NCBI GenBank assembly: GCA_003260025.2 | Contig: QFZU02000070.1 | Span: 1-36,391, forward strand | Direction: 5' to 3' | Source of the DNA: Microbispora triticiradicis | GTDB taxonomy: Bacteria > Actinomycetota > Actinomycetes > Streptosporangiales > Streptosporangiaceae | Length of the DNA: 36,391 bases | The notes under the pieces: generated by a model | Database searches by the model: none | Told to the model about the DNA's origin: nothing | What the model saw: the letters and a program-made list of their open reading frames with translations, nothing else | Position numbers and translations under genes: made by a program | Part shown: piece after piece, positions 1-6,942 of the stretch | Numbering within the stretch: position 1 is the first letter of the stretch | Layout: every line of letters starts with the position of its first letter

Positions 1-2
1 GG

Positions 3-344
3 CGTACGGTGTCGAAGTTCATGGCGGGGGACTTCGACGGTGACGGCAAGGACGACATCATCGGTTTCAACGGTGGTGACGAGTTGATGATCTGGCGGAG
101 TACGAGTACCGCGACGGCTTTTGGTTTCGCGCCGTACAAGAGTCTGGGCACCGGGTGGGGGGTGTTCACGCAGCTTCTTCCGCTGGCTGATTATGACGGT
201 GACGGGAAGAACGGTGGTGACGAGCTGATGGTCTGGCGGAGTTCCAGTACCGCGACGGCTTTCGGTTTCGCCCCGTACAAGAGTCTGGGCACCGGCTGGG
301 GCATCTTCGGCAACAAGCTCCTCACCTCCGCCCCCACCGACTGA
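3..344 (+). CDS. FG-GAP/VCBS repeat protein, C-terminal fragment
   Basis: The reading frame is already open at the window edge, so only the last 114 or so residues are present and the true start lies upstream. It holds two calcium-loop motifs of the FG-GAP/VCBS type (DFDGDGKDD and DYDGDGKN), each followed by a nearly identical block starting GGDELM and ending GTGWG. Such repeats form beta-propeller blades in secreted actinobacterial proteins, often attached to a hydrolase domain; what the missing N-terminus does cannot be told. The second calcium loop is six residues shorter than the first. The protein ends in a short tail (TSAPTD). A strong hairpin follows the stop. Secretion is inferred from the family only. 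Confidence 0.8.
   Translation, partial: RTVSKFMAGDFDGDGKDDIIGFNGGDELMIWRSTSTATAFGFAPYKSLGTGWGVFTQLLPLADYDGDGKNGGDELMVWRSSSTATAFGFAPYKSLGTGWGIFGNKLLTSAPTD
69..308 (+). repeat. Two 99-bp direct repeats inside the FG-GAP gene
   Basis: Positions 69-167 and 210-308 are near-identical 99-bp copies, mostly differing at third codon positions. They encode the two propeller-blade segments. The linker between them contains the second calcium loop, in which 18 nt present before the first copy (51-68) are missing. Confidence 0.8.
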
Positions 345-370
345 CCGTCACCCCGGGACGTCGCACCTAC

Positions 371-411
371 GGGCCCTGGCCGGCCGCTGACCTCGCCCCC
401 GGCCGGGGCCC
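371..411 (+). terminator. Hairpin terminator after the FG-GAP gene
   Basis: Positions 371-383 pair with 399-411 over 13 base pairs, all Watson-Crick except one U-G wobble (377 with 405), around a 15-nt loop. It lies 27 nt after the stop and before the next promoter. There is no U tract, which is usual for actinobacterial terminators. Confidence 0.6.
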
Positions 412-442
412 CACCCGGCGGAGAGCGGAGACAGCACGCCGA

Positions 443-448
443 TAGGCT
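443..448 (+). promoter_or_regulatory. -10 box TAGGCT of the oxidoreductase gene
   Basis: TAGGCT lies 8 nt before the ATG at 457 and no Shine-Dalgarno sequence is seen, which suggests a leaderless transcript. No -35 match is visible. Confidence 0.4.
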
Positions 449-456
449 CCCCAGGC

Positions 457-1377
457 ATGAGAGTCGGGATCATCGGCCTGGGAGACATCGCGCGGAAGGC
501 CTACCTGCCGGTGCTGGCGGCCACGCCGGGGATCGAGCCGCTGCTCTGCACCCGCGACCGGGCGGTCCTCGACCGGCTCGGCGACGCGTACCGGATCCCG
601 GCCCGCTTCGCCTCGCTGGACGGCCTGATCGGGGCGGGGGTCGACGCGGCGTTCGTGCACACGGCGACCGAGGCGCACGTCCCCGTCGTGACGGCTCTGC
701 TGGAGGCCGGCGTGCACGTCTACGTGGACAAGCCGCTGGCGTACGACGCCGCGGCGAGCGCCGGGCTCGTACGGCTGGCAGGCGAGCGGGGCAGGTCGCT
801 GATGGTGGGGTTCAACCGCAGATTCGCCCCCGGCTACGCCGCCCTCCGGGAGCTGCCCCGCGACGTGATCGTGATGCAGAAGAACCGCCGCGGCCTGCCC
901 GGCGACCCCCGTACGGTGATCTTCGACGACTTCGTCCACGTGGCCGACACGCTGCGCTTCCTGGCGCCGGGGGAGATCACCGACACCGCGATCAGGACCC
1001 GGGTGCGGGACGGCCTGCTGGAACACGTGGTGCTGACGCTCGGCGGCGACGGCTTCACCGCGATCGGCGTGATGAGCCGCACCAGCGGCGCGGCCGAGGA
1101 GACCTGTGAGGTGATGGGCGGCGGCGGGAAGCGCCGGGTCGTGAACCTCGGCGACGTGGTGGACCTCGACGGCGGCGAGACCCTCGCGAGGCGGGCGGAC
1201 TGGGTCCCGGTGGCCCGGCAGCGGGGGATCGAGCAGGCCGTCGCCGAGTTCCTCGGCGCGGTCGGCGAGGGGCGGGTCCTCACGGCCGAGGACGCGCAGG
1301 TAACGCACGAGTTGTGCGAGGAGATCGTGCGGCGGACGAACGAGCACGAGTCGCGCTTTACTCCCCTTTTGGAGTAG
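457..1377 (+). CDS. Gfo/Idh/MocA family oxidoreductase
   Basis: A 306-residue NAD(P)-dependent oxidoreductase expected in the cytosol. The N-terminal Rossmann fold shows GIIGLGDIA at residues 4-12. The family's EKP motif appears as DKP at 91-93, followed by GFNRRFAPGY near 118 and DFVHVADTLRF, where the His is a likely catalytic-site residue. The length is slightly below the usual 330-400. The substrate (a sugar, inositol or other polyol derivative) cannot be predicted. The ATG at 457 has no ribosome site but sits 8 nt after a TAGGCT box. The phosphatase gene begins 10 bp downstream, so the two are probably one operon. Confidence 0.85.
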   Translation: MRVGIIGLGDIARKAYLPVLAATPGIEPLLCTRDRAVLDRLGDAYRIPARFASLDGLIGAGVDAAFVHTATEAHVPVVTALLEAGVHVYVDKPLAYDAAASAGLVRLAGERGRSLMVGFNRRFAPGYAALRELPRDVIVMQKNRRGLPGDPRTVIFDDFVHVADTLRFLAPGEITDTAIRTRVRDGLLEHVVLTLGGDGFTAIGVMSRTSGAAEETCEVMGGGGKRRVVNLGDVVDLDGGETLARRADWVPVARQRGIEQAVAEFLGAVGEGRVLTAEDAQVTHELCEEIVRRTNEHESRFTPLLE

Positions 1378-1387
1378 GAAGGTACTC

Positions 1388-2974
1388 GTGTCAGAACTTG
1401 TGCTGGGCCCGCTGCTGCGCCACGTGGACGGGTCCGCCGCGACCGTCTGGGTGGAGACCTCCGAGCCCTGCACGGTCCGCGTGCGGGCCGGGGACGCCTC
1501 CTCGGAGGAGCACACCTTCACCGTGCACGGCCACCACTACGCCCTGGTGGACGTCGGCATCGACGGGCCGGTGGCCTACGAGGTGGACCTCGACGACCGG
1601 CGGGTGTGGCCGGGGGACGACGGCCTGCCGCCGAGTGTGATCCACCCCGTCACCGCCCTCAACCGGTTGATCTTCGGCTCCTGCCGGACGAGCGTGCCGC
1701 ACGAGGAGCCGTACGTGCGGACCCACGGCCCGGACGTCCTGCGGGCGTACGGCCTGCGCCTGATGGAGTCGCCGGACGACCGGCCCGACCTCATCCTGCT
1801 CCTCGGCGACCAGGTGTACGCCGACGAGCTCACCCCGGACATGAAGGACTTCATCGCCGGGCGCAGGGCCGAGGGCCCGCAGGAGGTCGTCGACTTCGAG
1901 GAGTACGCCGAGCTGTACCGCCAGGCGTGGTCAGATCCGGCGGTCCGCTGGCTGCTGTCCACGGTCCCGACCCTGATGATCTTCGATGACCACGACGTCA
2001 GGGACGACTGGAACACCTCGTCGGCGTGGCGCGAGCAGATGGCGCAGGTGCCGTGGTGGCACCGGCGCATCGTCTCCGCTCTGGGGTCCTACTACGTCTA
2101 CCAGCACCTGGGCAACATCCCGCCGGCCGAGCGGGAGGCCGATCCCGTGCTCGCCGCGCTGCGGGCGGGCGCCGGCGAGGAGACGCTCGACGAGTTCGCC
2201 CGGCGGGCCGACGCGGAGCCCGACTCGGTCCGCTGGAGCTATCACCGGGACCTCGGCGACACCCGTCTCGTCATCCTGGACAGCCGCAGCGCCCGGACGC
2301 TCGAACCGGGACGCCGCCGGATGATCGACGCGGAGGAGTGGAGCTGGTTCGAGAAGCAGGCGACCGGCGACTTCGGCCACCTCGTCGTCGGGTCGTCGCT
2401 GCCGGTCCTGCTGCCGTCCGGGATCCACCACGTCGAGGGCTGGAACGAGGCGGTCTGCGACGGCATCTGGGGCCGCCGGGCGGCGCGGTGGGGCGAACGG
2501 GTGCGGCAGTTCCTCGACCTGGAGCACTGGGGGGCCTTCCGCCGCTCGTTCGAGGACCTCGCGCGGGTGCTGGTCGAAGTCGCCTCGGGTCAGCGGGGAC
2601 GGACGCCCGCGACCGTCCTGCTGCTGTCGGGCGACGTCCACTACTCCTACATGGCCTCCGTACGGCGGAAGGGCGGAGGACGCATCCACCAGATCGTCTG
2701 CTCGCCGATCCGCAACCCGCTGAGCCGCTCGCTGCGCTTCGCCAACATCGTGGCGTCGTTCGGGCTGGCGGGCCTGCTCGGCGGGCTGCTGGCCCGGGCC
2801 GGCGGCCTGCCCCGGCCGTCGCTGCGCTGGCGCATCAGCAAGGGACCCTGGTTCCCCAACATGATGACCGCCGTCGACTTCGCGCCCGGGGAGGCCGTGG
2901 TCACGTGGTTCACCGACACGGGCGACCACGACACGGTGACGATCAGGCCCGAGCCTCCCGCAGCACCGCGCTGA
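1388..2974 (+). CDS. PhoD-like metallophosphatase, cytoplasmic type
   Basis: A 528-residue calcineurin-like phosphoesterase of the alkaline phosphatase D group. Metal-site motifs are GSC at 97-99, GDQVYAD near 140-146, DDHD at 200-203 and SGDVHYSY near 416. The N-terminus (LVLGPLLRHVDG) is a small beta domain and there is no Tat or Sec signal, unlike classical secreted PhoD; this matches a cytoplasmic actinobacterial subgroup whose substrate is not known to me. The GTG start is supported by an AGGAAGG sequence about 5 nt upstream. The 3' end overlaps the convergent aminotransferase gene by 32 bp, so the two transcripts are antisense there. The start is 10 bp after the oxidoreductase stop. Confidence 0.85.
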   Translation: MSELVLGPLLRHVDGSAATVWVETSEPCTVRVRAGDASSEEHTFTVHGHHYALVDVGIDGPVAYEVDLDDRRVWPGDDGLPPSVIHPVTALNRLIFGSCRTSVPHEEPYVRTHGPDVLRAYGLRLMESPDDRPDLILLLGDQVYADELTPDMKDFIAGRRAEGPQEVVDFEEYAELYRQAWSDPAVRWLLSTVPTLMIFDDHDVRDDWNTSSAWREQMAQVPWWHRRIVSALGSYYVYQHLGNIPPAEREADPVLAALRAGAGEETLDEFARRADAEPDSVRWSYHRDLGDTRLVILDSRSARTLEPGRRRMIDAEEWSWFEKQATGDFGHLVVGSSLPVLLPSGIHHVEGWNEAVCDGIWGRRAARWGERVRQFLDLEHWGAFRRSFEDLARVLVEVASGQRGRTPATVLLLSGDVHYSYMASVRRKGGGRIHQIVCSPIRNPLSRSLRFANIVASFGLAGLLGGLLARAGGLPRPSLRWRISKGPWFPNMMTAVDFAPGEAVVTWFTDTGDHDTVTIRPEPPAAPR

Positions 2975-4148
2975 GCCGGTCCGTCGCCCAGGCCAGGTCG
3001 TCCCGCGAGACGACGAGGGGCGGCGCGAGGCGGATCGTCGAGCCGTGGGTGTCCTTGACGAGCACGCCGCGGCGCATGAGCGCCTCGCTGATCTCCCGTC
3101 CGGTGCCGAGCGACGGATCGATGTCGACCCCCGCCCACAGCCCGCGCCCGCGTACGGCGACCACCCCGGGGCCGAGGTCCGCGAGGCGCTCGTGCAGGAA
3201 CGCGCCGAGGTCGCGCGCCCTGGCCTGGTACTCGCCGGTGCGCAGCAGCCCGACGACCGCGTCGCCGACGGCGCAGGCCAGCGGGTTGCCGCCGAACGTG
3301 GAGCCGTGCTGGCCCGGACGGATCACGCCCAGCACGTCCTCGTTCGCGACGACCGCGCTCACCGGGACCACCCCGCCGCCGAGGGCCTTGCCCAGGACGT
3401 ACAGGTCGGGCACGACGCCCTCGTGGTCGCAGGCGAAGGTCTCGCCGGTGCGGCCGAGGCCCGACTGGATCTCGTCGGCCATGAACAGCACGTTCGCGTC
3501 GTCGCAGATCTCCCTGACGGCGGCCAGATAGCCGTCCGGCGGGACCAGCACGCCGGCCTCGCCCTGGATCGGCTCCAGCAGCACCGCCACCGTGTTCTCG
3601 TCGATCGCCTCCCTGACCGCCTCCGCCGAGCCGTACTTCACGATCCGGAAGCCGGGGGCGAACGGGCCGAAGCCGCCGCGCGCGTCGGGGTCGGTGGAGA
3701 AGCCCACGATGGTCGTGGTGCGGCCGTGGAAGTTGTCCTCCATCACGACGATGTTGGCCTGGCCGGGGGCGACGCCCTTGACCTCGTAGCCCCACTTGCG
3801 GGCCACCTTGATCGCGGTCTCGACGGCCTCGGCGCCGGTGTTCATCGGCAGGACCATGTCCTTGCCGCACAGCTCGGCCAGACCGGTCACGAAACCGGCG
3901 AACCGGTCGTGGAAGAACGCGCGGCTGGTCAGCGTCAGCCGGTCCAGCTGCTCGCGGGCGGCCGCGAGGACGACCGGGTTGCCGTGGCCGAAGTTCAGCG
4001 AGGAGTAGCCCGCCAGGCAGTCGAGATACCGCCTGCCCTCGACGTCGGTGACCCACGCGCCCTCCGCCGACCGGACGACGACCGGCAGCGGGTGGTAGTT
4101 GTGCGCGCTGTGGCTCTCACCGAGCCTGATGTGGTCCTCGCTTCTCAT
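2943..4148 (-). CDS. rocD: Ornithine aminotransferase
   Basis: A 401-residue class III PLP-dependent aminotransferase, expected to convert ornithine and 2-oxoglutarate to glutamate semialdehyde and glutamate. Seen motifs are NTGAEAVETAIK (103-114), ADEIQSGLGRTG with Asp225, and the PLP lysine in LGKALGGG (Lys254). The N-terminus (HNYHPLPVV) and NFGHGNP are typical of RocD. The ATG overlaps the stop of the upstream hydrolase gene in an ATGA, so translation is coupled, and its Shine-Dalgarno sequence (GGGGAGA) lies in a repeated element. Pairing with a dimethylargininase-like gene and an Lrp regulator is also known in Mycobacterium tuberculosis (rocD1 with Rv2323c and Rv2324), pointing to arginine/ornithine breakdown. 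Confidence 0.92.
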   Translation of the reverse strand: MRSEDHIRLGESHSAHNYHPLPVVVRSAEGAWVTDVEGRRYLDCLAGYSSLNFGHGNPVVLAAAREQLDRLTLTSRAFFHDRFAGFVTGLAELCGKDMVLPMNTGAEAVETAIKVARKWGYEVKGVAPGQANIVVMEDNFHGRTTTIVGFSTDPDARGGFGPFAPGFRIVKYGSAEAVREAIDENTVAVLLEPIQGEAGVLVPPDGYLAAVREICDDANVLFMADEIQSGLGRTGETFACDHEGVVPDLYVLGKALGGGVVPVSAVVANEDVLGVIRPGQHGSTFGGNPLACAVGDAVVGLLRTGEYQARARDLGAFLHERLADLGPGVVAVRGRGLWAGVDIDPSLGTGREISEALMRRGVLVKDTHGSTIRLAPPLVVSRDDLAWATDRLSAVLREARA

Positions 4149-5050
4149 CGAATCTCCCCGCTCATCCTGATCTCCCCACCTGTCCTGATCTCCCCACCTG
4201 TCCTGATCTCTCCCGTCCTGATTTCCAATGTGCAGCACTTGGGGCCGCCGCCGGCCTTGCGAAGCTCGCTCAGGTCGACCGGGACGACCTCGAAACCGCG
4301 GCGCTTGAGCTCCAGGACCAGCCCGGTCGCCTCCGCGTTGACGACGACGTTGCGGCCGTCGCTCACCGCGTTGAGGCCCAGCACCTCCGCGTCCGCGGAC
4401 GTCGCGACCACGGCGTCGGGGAACAGCCGCCGCAGCACCCTCCTGCTGCCCTCGCTGAACGCCTCCGGATAGTACGCCACGTTGCGGCCGTCCAGCGGGA
4501 ACAGGGCGGTGTCGAGGTGGTAGTACCTCGGGTCGACCAGGCGCAGCGTGACGACCGGGCGGCCGAGGAACTCCTGGGCCTCCATGTGCGCCGCCACGTC
4601 GGTGCGGAAGCCCGTCCCGGCCAGGATCATCTCGTCGAGCGTCAGGTAGTCGCCCTCGCCCTCGTTGGTGAAGGACGCCTCCAGTGTCTCGTATCCCTGT
4701 TCGACGAACCACCGCAGGTACGCGGGCCCTTCGGCGGCCCGCTCCGGGTGGGCGAACCTCGCGCCGTAGACCCGCCCGTCCACGACGAGGGCGCCGTTGG
4801 CGGCGAACACCATGTCCGGCAGGCCCTCCACCGGGTCGATGAGGCTGACGCGGTGGCCCAGGCTCTCGTACGCCTGCCGCAGGCTCTCCCACTGCCGCAG
4901 CGCCGTGGCCGTGTCGGCGCCCTTCTCGGGCCGCATCCAGGGGTTGATGGAGTACGAGACCGTGAAGAACTCGGGGCGGCACATCAGGAAGTGCCTGGCC
5001 GTGCCCGTACGACCACTTTCCGTGGCCGCGGACTCTGGCGCGATTGTCAT
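4145..5050 (-). CDS. ddaH: Dimethylargininase-family guanidino hydrolase
   Basis: A 301-residue member of the guanidino-group modifying superfamily (dimethylargininase, arginine deiminase, amidinotransferase). Likely active-site segments are PDMVFAANGA (78-87), NEGEGDYL (129-136), YHLDTALFPLD with His178, and Cys272/Cys273 in GGGPKCCTLEIR. Expected chemistry is hydrolysis of a guanidino substrate: dimethylarginine to citrulline, or arginine itself; the ornithine aminotransferase partner makes arginine catabolism attractive, but the substrate is inference. The ATG at 5050 is chosen because GGAG lies 6 nt upstream; an open frame continues to 5125 without such support. The family core ends at residue 278, and the last 23 residues are a repeat-made tail (TGEIR, TGGEIR, TGGEIR, MSGEIR) with no counterpart I recognise. 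Confidence 0.85.
   Translation of the reverse strand: MTIAPESAATESGRTGTARHFLMCRPEFFTVSYSINPWMRPEKGADTATALRQWESLRQAYESLGHRVSLIDPVEGLPDMVFAANGALVVDGRVYGARFAHPERAAEGPAYLRWFVEQGYETLEASFTNEGEGDYLTLDEMILAGTGFRTDVAAHMEAQEFLGRPVVTLRLVDPRYYHLDTALFPLDGRNVAYYPEAFSEGSRRVLRRLFPDAVVATSADAEVLGLNAVSDGRNVVVNAEATGLVLELKRRGFEVVPVDLSELRKAGGGPKCCTLEIRTGEIRTGGEIRTGGEIRMSGEIR
4151..4219 (-). repeat. 18-bp minisatellite at the ddaH-rocD junction
   Basis: Units lie at 4151-4168 (diverged), 4169-4186 and 4187-4204 (identical), and 4205-4219 (15 bp). On the coding strand each 18-bp unit carries an AGGTGGGGAG-type core resembling a Shine-Dalgarno site and, in the ddaH frame, encodes a [TG]GEIR hexapeptide. The element sits directly before the rocD ATG. 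Confidence 0.8.
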
Positions 5051-5087
5051 CGTCGACTCCAAGCGGGAAACCGGTGAACGGGACTTC

Positions 5088-5116
5088 AGCGTAGGAATCG
5101 GCGGACGGCAATCCAA
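5088..5116 (-). promoter_or_regulatory. Candidate ddaH-rocD promoter
   Basis: On the minus strand, TTGGAT (5116-5111), a 17-nt spacer and TACGCT (5093-5088). The predicted transcript would start near 5081, giving a leader of about 30 nt that contains the ddaH ribosome site. The -35 match is weak (three of six). Confidence 0.4.
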
Positions 5117-5156
5117 TGCGCCCACGTTGCGATCACCTGGGGATCGGTTGCGTCCT

Positions 5157-5606
5157 TCACCCCGATTGCGGCGATCCGTTAATCAGCCGGGAGAGCACGA
5201 TGGAGCTCTTCGTCCGCACCACGAACGGCTCGGCCGCCAGGCGCTCGATCACCCGCTCGACGTGCCGCACGTCGGTCGCGCGGATGTGCAGCAGGGCGTC
5301 GGCCTCACCGGTGACCGTGCAGGCCGAGACGACCTCCGGGTGCCGGGAGACCGCCAGCCCGATCTCGGCGGGGGAGGTCTTGCCCCGGCAGTAGAGCTCG
5401 ACGTACGCCTCGGTCGTCCAGCCCAGGGCCGACGGCTCGACCCGGGCACTGAAACCGGTGATCGCGCCGGTGGCGACCAGCCGGTCGACCCGCCGCTTCA
5501 CGGCCGGAGCCGACAACCCCACTTGAGTGCCTATTTCGGCGTATGTCGCACGGGCATCCTCGACGAGGGCCCGGATGATGGCGCGATCGAGCTCGTCCAA
5601 CCTCAC
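5157..5606 (-). CDS. Lrp/AsnC family regulator of the ddaH-rocD genes
   Basis: A 149-residue Lrp/AsnC regulator. The N-terminal winged helix-turn-helix spans roughly residues 1-55 (LDELDRAIIRALVEDAR; helix pair in YAEIGTQVGLSAPAVKRRV), followed by a RAM effector/oligomer domain (VVSACTVTGEADALLHI). It reads in the same direction as ddaH, which starts 106 bp downstream, and probably senses an amino acid such as arginine or ornithine; that ligand is inference from context. The start is GTG with no ribosome site, 7 nt after TATACA, so the mRNA may be leaderless. In M. tuberculosis the equivalent gene is divergent, so the orientation here differs. Confidence 0.88.
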   Translation of the reverse strand: MRLDELDRAIIRALVEDARATYAEIGTQVGLSAPAVKRRVDRLVATGAITGFSARVEPSALGWTTEAYVELYCRGKTSPAEIGLAVSRHPEVVSACTVTGEADALLHIRATDVRHVERVIERLAAEPFVVRTKSSIVLSRLINGSPQSG

Positions 5607-5612
5607 GTGGAC

Positions 5613-5622
5613 CTGTATACAG
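5613..5622. promoter_or_regulatory. Palindrome CTGTATACAG over the lrp -10 region
   Basis: A perfect 10-bp palindrome containing the minus-strand hexamer TATACA (5619-5614), which sits 7 nt before the lrp GTG. Placement over the core promoter suits autoregulation by the Lrp protein, but the site is short and the binding is inferred. Confidence 0.35.
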
Positions 5623-5700
5623 CCGCCGCCTCACCCGCGCGGCTTCGCGGACGCGGACGCCCCCGCAGGGTCCGCGCCCCTCCGCGTTCTCCCGCCGATC

Positions 5701-5754
5701 GGACGGCGCCGCGCCCGTTCTCTCCTGCTGCCCGTTCTCTCCTGCGGCCCGTCC
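5701..5754 (-). terminator. Bulged hairpin after the DMT efflux gene
   Basis: Positions 5701-5706 plus 5708-5712 pair with 5744-5754 (11 bp, one bulged base at 5707). The hairpin begins 2 nt after the stop codon of the minus-strand efflux gene, so it is placed to act as its terminator. Nearly the whole loop is a tandem duplicate of a 16-mer. Confidence 0.45.
5713..5745. repeat. Perfect tandem 16-mer, two copies
   Basis: GCCCGTTCTCTCCTGC occurs at 5713-5728 and again at 5730-5745, separated by one base (17-bp period). It is non-coding and lies within the loop and 3' arm of the hairpin at 5701-5754. Confidence 0.75.
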
Positions 5755-5756
5755 GG

Positions 5757-6836
5757 TCAGGCGAGCTGGACGAGCACAGAACCGGCGATGAGCAGGGCGA
5801 GGCCGGCCAGGCGCGCCGCGGTGAGCGGACGCCGGGGCAACCGCAGCAGGCCGTGGTGGTCGATCACGGCGGAGGCGAGCTGCTGGCCGGTCACGGTGAG
5901 CGCGACGGTGGCCGCGGCGCCGATCGCGGGGATCAGCGTGAAGGTCGCGGTGACGTACACCGCGGCGCAGCCGCCGCCGAGCCATCCCCACCAGGGCATC
6001 GTGCGCAGCCCGCCGAGCCGCGGCCGGGGGGTGCGGCCCAGCGCGAGCAGCGCGGCCAGGACGACGGCGATAGTGATCGTGGCCACGACGAAGCTGATCA
6101 CGGCGGTGGCGACCGGCTGGTGGATCTCCCTGCGCAGCAGGGCGTTGACCGCACCCTGCACGGGCAGCACCGCACCGGCGACGACGCCGAGCAGGACCCA
6201 GCCGCTCCGGCCGAGGCCGCCCGGCCGAGGGGCCGTCCCGGCGGTCGCCGCCGGGGCGCCGACGCCGGTGCTCCCACCGTGCCCGGAGACACCGCCGCCG
6301 AGAGTGCCGGAGGCAGCCCGCGCCGGTGCCGGTGTCTGGGTCGGTGTCTGAGCCGGCGTCTGGGCCGGCGTCTGGGCCGGTGTCCGGATGAGGCTCTGGC
6401 CGCGGATGACGACGGTGATGCCGGCCAGGACGGCGAGCGCGCCCAGCGCGATGCCGGCGCTGAGCGGCTTGGGCGCGACGCCGAGCAGGCCGAACAGGTC
6501 CAGTCCCAGTGAGGCGAACATCTGCCCGGTCACGAACAGCCCCGCCGCGGCCAGGGCGCCGAGGCGAGGGAAGAGCAGGATCCCGCTGGTGATGTAGAGC
6601 GGACTGGCCAGACCGCCCAGCAGGTGCCAGAACGGGAAGCCGGGCGGCAGGTGCAGCGCGCCGATCGCGCCCACGGTGACCGCGAGCAGCGCCAGCACGG
6701 CCGTGGCCACGCTCAGCTGCAGGGTCGAGGCGCCGTACGGGGTGCCGACGGCCTTGTTGAGCTGGAGGTTCACCGACGCCTGCACGGCCAGCAGGCAGCC
6801 GGCCAGCAGCGCCGCGGCGAGGAACAGGGAGTGCAT
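5757..6836 (-). CDS. Two-domain DMT-family (DUF606/YdcZ) transporter
   Basis: A 359-residue inner-membrane protein with two tandem YdcZ-type halves, each about five hydrophobic helices; both carry a similar motif (AVQASVNLQL in the first, PVQGAVNALL in the second, and VTGQMFASLGLD versus VTGQQLASAVIDHHG). Members belong to the drug/metabolite transporter superfamily; the substrate is unknown. A low-complexity linker of TPAQ repeats, encoded by a 12-bp minisatellite, followed by a Gly/Ala/Pro stretch joins the halves. The ATG at 6836 is chosen because GAGAGG lies 6 nt upstream; earlier in-frame ATGs at 6842 and 6878 overlap the ribosome site or the operator region. A divergent TetR gene is the probable repressor. 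Confidence 0.82.
   Translation of the reverse strand: MHSLFLAAALLAGCLLAVQASVNLQLNKAVGTPYGASTLQLSVATAVLALLAVTVGAIGALHLPPGFPFWHLLGGLASPLYITSGILLFPRLGALAAAGLFVTGQMFASLGLDLFGLLGVAPKPLSAGIALGALAVLAGITVVIRGQSLIRTPAQTPAQTPAQTPTQTPAPARAASGTLGGGVSGHGGSTGVGAPAATAGTAPRPGGLGRSGWVLLGVVAGAVLPVQGAVNALLRREIHQPVATAVISFVVATITIAVVLAALLALGRTPRPRLGGLRTMPWWGWLGGGCAAVYVTATFTLIPAIGAAATVALTVTGQQLASAVIDHHGLLRLPRRPLTAARLAGLALLIAGSVLVQLA
6331..6384 (-). repeat. 12-bp minisatellite encoding the TPAQ linker
   Basis: Four and a half 12-bp units (6331-6342, 6343-6354, 6355-6366, 6367-6378, partial to 6384); the third and fourth are identical. They encode TPAQ/TPTQ tetrapeptides between the two membrane halves of the efflux protein. 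Confidence 0.75.
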
Positions 6837-6876
6837 CGCCATCCTCTCGGCAGTGGAACTCACATAAATGGACACC

Positions 6877-6887
6877 ATGTCCACATG
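6877..6887. promoter_or_regulatory. Operator-like site 1, ATGTCCACATG
   Basis: Part of the palindrome CATGT-CC-ACATG (6876-6887). It covers the predicted transcription start of the efflux gene. An inverted half-site TGGACA (6869-6874) adjoins it. The same 11-mer recurs at 6911-6921. Confidence 0.6.
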
Positions 6888-6917
6888 AGCCTAGACGAGA
6901 ACCGGACGCGATGTCCA
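6888..6917 (-). promoter_or_regulatory. Promoter of the DMT efflux gene
   Basis: On the minus strand, TGGACA (6917-6912, five of six to TTGACA), an 18-nt spacer and TAGGCT (6893-6888). The -35 lies in operator-like site 2 and the expected start (about 6881) in site 1, so bound repressor would block both ends. Confidence 0.6.
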
Positions 6918-6921
6918 CATG
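6911..6921. promoter_or_regulatory. Operator-like site 2, ATGTCCACATG
   Basis: An exact second copy of the 11-mer, 34 bp from site 1. It overlaps the -35 of the efflux gene and the region where the -35 of the tetR gene would fall, so it could control both divergent transcripts. Confidence 0.6.
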
Positions 6922-6936
6922 GTTGGGCCGCCGGTC

Positions 6937-6942
6937 TACGAT
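6937..6942 (+). promoter_or_regulatory. -10 box TACGAT of tetR, leaderless start
   Basis: TACGAT ends 6 nt before the ATG at 6949. The predicted transcript begins at the start codon. This favours 6949 over the in-frame ATG at 6919, which would lie inside operator-like site 2. Confidence 0.5.

Noticed and set aside
201-212. Frameshift in the FG-GAP gene
   Set aside because: The missing segment is exactly 18 nt and the frame and repeat both continue, so it is an in-frame deletion.
4797-6512. Plus-strand open frame of 571 codons
   Set aside because: It crosses three minus-strand genes and their gaps and shows only low-complexity protein.
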